DNA of 64,000 nucleotides from Blautia sp. OF03-15BH. GTDB taxonomy: Bacteria > Bacillota > Clostridia > Lachnospirales > Lachnospiraceae. The notes beneath the pieces are model-generated. The model searched no databases. It had not been told where the DNA came from and saw only the letters and a list, made by a program, of their open reading frames with translations. The stretch covers positions 232,543 to 296,542 of the forward strand of contig NZ_QSCM01000003.1 of assembly GCF_003463065.1 (NCBI RefSeq), written 5' to 3'. A program made the translations under genes and the position numbers. Below, piece by piece: positions 62,377 through 64,000 of this stretch (position 1 is its first letter; the number at the start of each line of letters is the position of its first letter).

Positions 62377-62701
62377 TGCTGTCTCTCCTTTTTGTGGTTA
62401 GATTTATCCAACCAGCACACGCACATTGACAAGTTAGGTTCGATTAACTCATGTATTTAGGAAAAGCCGCATTTCTGCGGCCTTTCGGCTTATACAAATA
62501 GCTTGCTGCAAGCATCACACATCTGTATTTTCAGCCACTGAGGATAACGCCTCTCGATCTACTCCTTATGGAAACAGCCAAAATCTATTTTCACACCATT
62601 GCGGTGACTTTTGCCTTCTTATCCATATTATATCATGCTCACTTCTTTTTTTGCAATGGTATAGTATCTCTATTTTGTCATTTCCAAACGCAGAGCACGA
62701 T
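62377..62701. other. Intergenic stretch upstream of the methyltransferase operon
   Basis: No intact gene. Holds the operon promoter (62403-62432), a perfect GCCGCA/TGCGGC hairpin near 62465-62482, and on the minus strand a stop-broken coding trace (RRYPQWLKIQMCDACSKLF) that may be a gene remnant. Confidence 0.4.
62403..62432 (-). promoter_or_regulatory. Probable promoter of the methyltransferase operon
   Basis: TTGTCA (62432-62427), 18 bases, GATAAA (62408-62403) on the minus strand. Upstream lies an imperfect palindrome AGTTA...TAACT that could bind a regulator. Confidence 0.55.
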
Positions 62702-62969
62702 TAGATTTTCTTCGCAATCGTAGACAGATCCGAAATAATGCTCAGAAGATCATTTTTGACTTCCTCTTTGCTTGGCTCGCTGCCCATCAGAAGATAATCT
62801 GTGCTGACATGGAGGATGCAGGACAGTTCGATCAGCAAATCAATGGAGCAGCTGCGCTCTCCATTCTCCATGCGGCTGACATGCTGCTTGCTTGCCAGTC
62901 CCAGTCGAACCGCCAGTTTCTCCTGCGTAATGCCACGGGAAGTGCGAACATCGTGAAGTCTCTTACCAT
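62702..62969 (-). pseudogene. XRE-type regulator with frameshift at the start
   Basis: The frame NGKRLHDVRTSRGITQEKL, then GLASKQHVSRMENGERS and STDYLLMGSEPSKEEV is a Cro/CI-type repressor ending at TAA 62704. Its only good start, ATG 62969 behind GGAGG, reads MVRDFTMFA in another frame. One missing base after ATG would give MGKRLHDVR. Either a frameshift or an unseen start. Confidence 0.65.
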
Positions 62970-63001
62970 TGTGATTGACCTCCTTTTTTGATTTTGGGGA
63001 T

Positions 63002-63049
63002 AAAAAAAGACCGCCGACTTTGTACGCACACGGCGCAGGTCAACGGTCT
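63002..63049 (-). terminator. Terminator behind the esterase-like fragment
   Basis: Stem GACCGTTGAC/GTCGGCGGTC, two G-T pairs, seven T follow on the minus strand. Confidence 0.75.
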
Positions 63050-63097
63050 GTTTTTCGGGATTCATTTTTTTCAAACTTGCTGGAAGTTTTGCATACG

Positions 63098-63895
63098 TTA
63101 TTCTTCTAATATTTTTGTAGGGTTCGCATCCGTTACAAATATCATACTATCATAAAGCACCGCAGGAGGTTGAAACATTCGATAACTTGGAGGAAGAAGT
63201 CGCATAATGATTGAGTAGCTTTCTCCAAGTGTTCCCATATAGGTGTATTCAGAAGCCTGCCTACCCAGTTCAGAATTTTCCGGGACTTTAGTAAAATCCA
63301 ACCAACAAATATCAAATCCCGCCAGTTTTGCCGCCTTTGCTAAAGGGTCATGGGAATAAAACACCTGAATTGTACGCTTTTCAGGCGAACGGGTCGGCAT
63401 ATTGCAATGGGTTTTATAAAAATCGGTACCAATGACATAGTAACCGTTTGCTGCGTCCTTGGAAAGAAGTTTACCCATCGAGTCAGAACTGCCCCATTTT
63501 GCGATATGGCTGTTGTGACCTGTCACAAAGATTTTTTCATGCCCATTTCGCTGCTCCTGCTGTAAAATCCACTGTACATTTTCTGCCATAAATTGATCTC
63601 TTAATGTAGCACCATCAGCATTTGTCAGAGTTTGAAGCTCGGAATGCTGCATTAAAATATCTACAAAGTGAATTGCATTTCCCGAACCGTTCTTGCTTTC
63701 CAATTCTTCAGAGATAGAAAATTGCTTTGATATGAATTGTCCTTTCATTTGTGCAAGGGTAAGGAACGAAGTAATGCTTGACCAAAAAATGTAAACTGTC
63801 AACATCGGAATTATGTCTTGCCGTACAACGCCTTTTCCTTGTCCATTTTCAATAAATATAGCAAGTGTGGTATTGATTTCCTTTCCAAATAACAA
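63098..63895 (-). pseudogene. Chimera: TetR C-terminus joined to erythromycin-esterase C-terminus
   Basis: 265-residue open frame. The first about 70 residues (FGKEINTTLAIFIENGQGKG, IPMLTVYIFWSSITSFLTLA) look like the ligand-binding tail of a TetR regulator. From about residue 72 the frame is the C-terminal half of an erythromycin-esterase-like protein: LRDQFMAENVQWIL, FVTGHNSHIAKWGSS, GYYVIGTDFYKTH. The catalytic front of the esterase and the HTH of the regulator are gone, so this is most likely a deletion product and not functional. Confidence 0.7.
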
Positions 63896-63964
63896 AAAAT
63901 GATTAGGGCAATCCGAAACTCAATCGTCTATTTTTCATAGAGAACACTGGCCGTCCTCATAGCG
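63896..63964 (-). pseudogene. Start of a sensor kinase, cut after about 11 codons
   Basis: ATG AAA AAT AGA at about 63938 gives MKNRRLSFGLP, then TAA. Its place directly behind the end of a response regulator and the basic, Leu-starting sequence suggest a kinase front truncated at the junction with the TetR tail. Very short; weak evidence. Confidence 0.35.
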
Positions 63965-64000
63965 TTATTCTATTTTCATCATGCGGTAGCCCACACCAAT
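63965..64000 (-). CDS. C-terminal end of an OmpR-type response regulator (cut by window edge)
   Basis: Eleven codons reading GVGYRMMKIE and TAA at the window end. (W)GVGYRM is the winged-helix hairpin of OmpR/PhoB-type regulators. The rest is outside the window. Confidence 0.6.
   Translation of the reverse strand: MGVGYRMMKIE

Noticed and set aside
1..64000. tRNA or rRNA genes
   Set aside because: No cloverleaf with TTC-loop sequence or rRNA signature was recognised on either strand by eye.

Overview
The window looks like a chromosome segment of a spore-forming gut Firmicute, most likely a Lachnospiraceae (Blautia/Mediterraneibacter-like). The reasons are the hrcA-grpE-dnaK-dnaJ operon with a perfect CIRCE element, the adjacent rpsT, gpr, spoIIP, lepA and hemW cluster, YesM/YesN-type sensors beside a sugar ABC transporter, and many short regulators typical of gut clostridia. 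The genus is inference; no rRNA gene is present.

Layout. (1) 1-5.7 kb: carbohydrate uptake (LplB-like permease cut by the window edge, solute-binding protein, AraC-type response regulator, sensor kinase), all on the minus strand. (2) 5.8-17.9 kb: conserved housekeeping core (heat-shock operon, an SGNH hydrolase, hemW-lepA, spoIIP, gpr, rpsT). (3) 18-28.6 kb: carbohydrate and accessory genes: a GH78 rhamnosidase, a decayed glycoside hydrolase fused by deletion to a permease remnant, a serine hydrolase, a flavodoxin/SCP2/membrane fusion protein, an XRE-AbrB regulator split by a 65-bp hairpin element, and a GlgX-type debranching enzyme. (4) 28.7-46.5 kb: a defence island, a complete BREX type 1 operon (HTH regulator, brxA, brxB, brxC, pglX, pglZ, brxL). 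It carries a three-gene insert between pglX and pglZ (a DUF3990 ADP-ribosyltransferase-like protein plus two small proteins, one DUF3791) and a PHP-SMC-like ATPase of the TrlF type directly behind brxL. A cluster of perfect hairpins resembling an oriT lies just upstream of the BREX promoter. (5) 46.8-57.4 kb: accessory redox and ADP-ribose genes: VWA protein, macrodomain protein, two flavin reductase paralogues, HxlR and Rrf2 regulators, a DNA glycosylase, class-M-like sirtuins with a third broken copy, a PNPOx-like protein, an EFR1 ferredoxin/flavodoxin and a transposase remnant. (6) 57.4-62.4 kb: a tight seven-gene operon of three methyltransferases, an MBL hydrolase, an ATC-hydrolase-like protein, a membrane protein and an alpha/beta hydrolase. 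(7) 62.7-64 kb: a mosaic of gene fragments (XRE regulator, TetR tail fused to an erythromycin-esterase tail, start of a kinase, end of a response regulator).

The BREX genes are closely spaced or overlapping and read from one recognisable promoter, so the ART-like module and the PHP-ATPase are probably co-expressed with phage defence. Four copies of a 45-158 bp hairpin element, probably remnants or non-autonomous derivatives of an IS200/IS605-type element, are scattered through the accessory regions. At least two lie inside genes. Coordinates and start choices come from reading frames and ribosome binding sites only; no database search was run.
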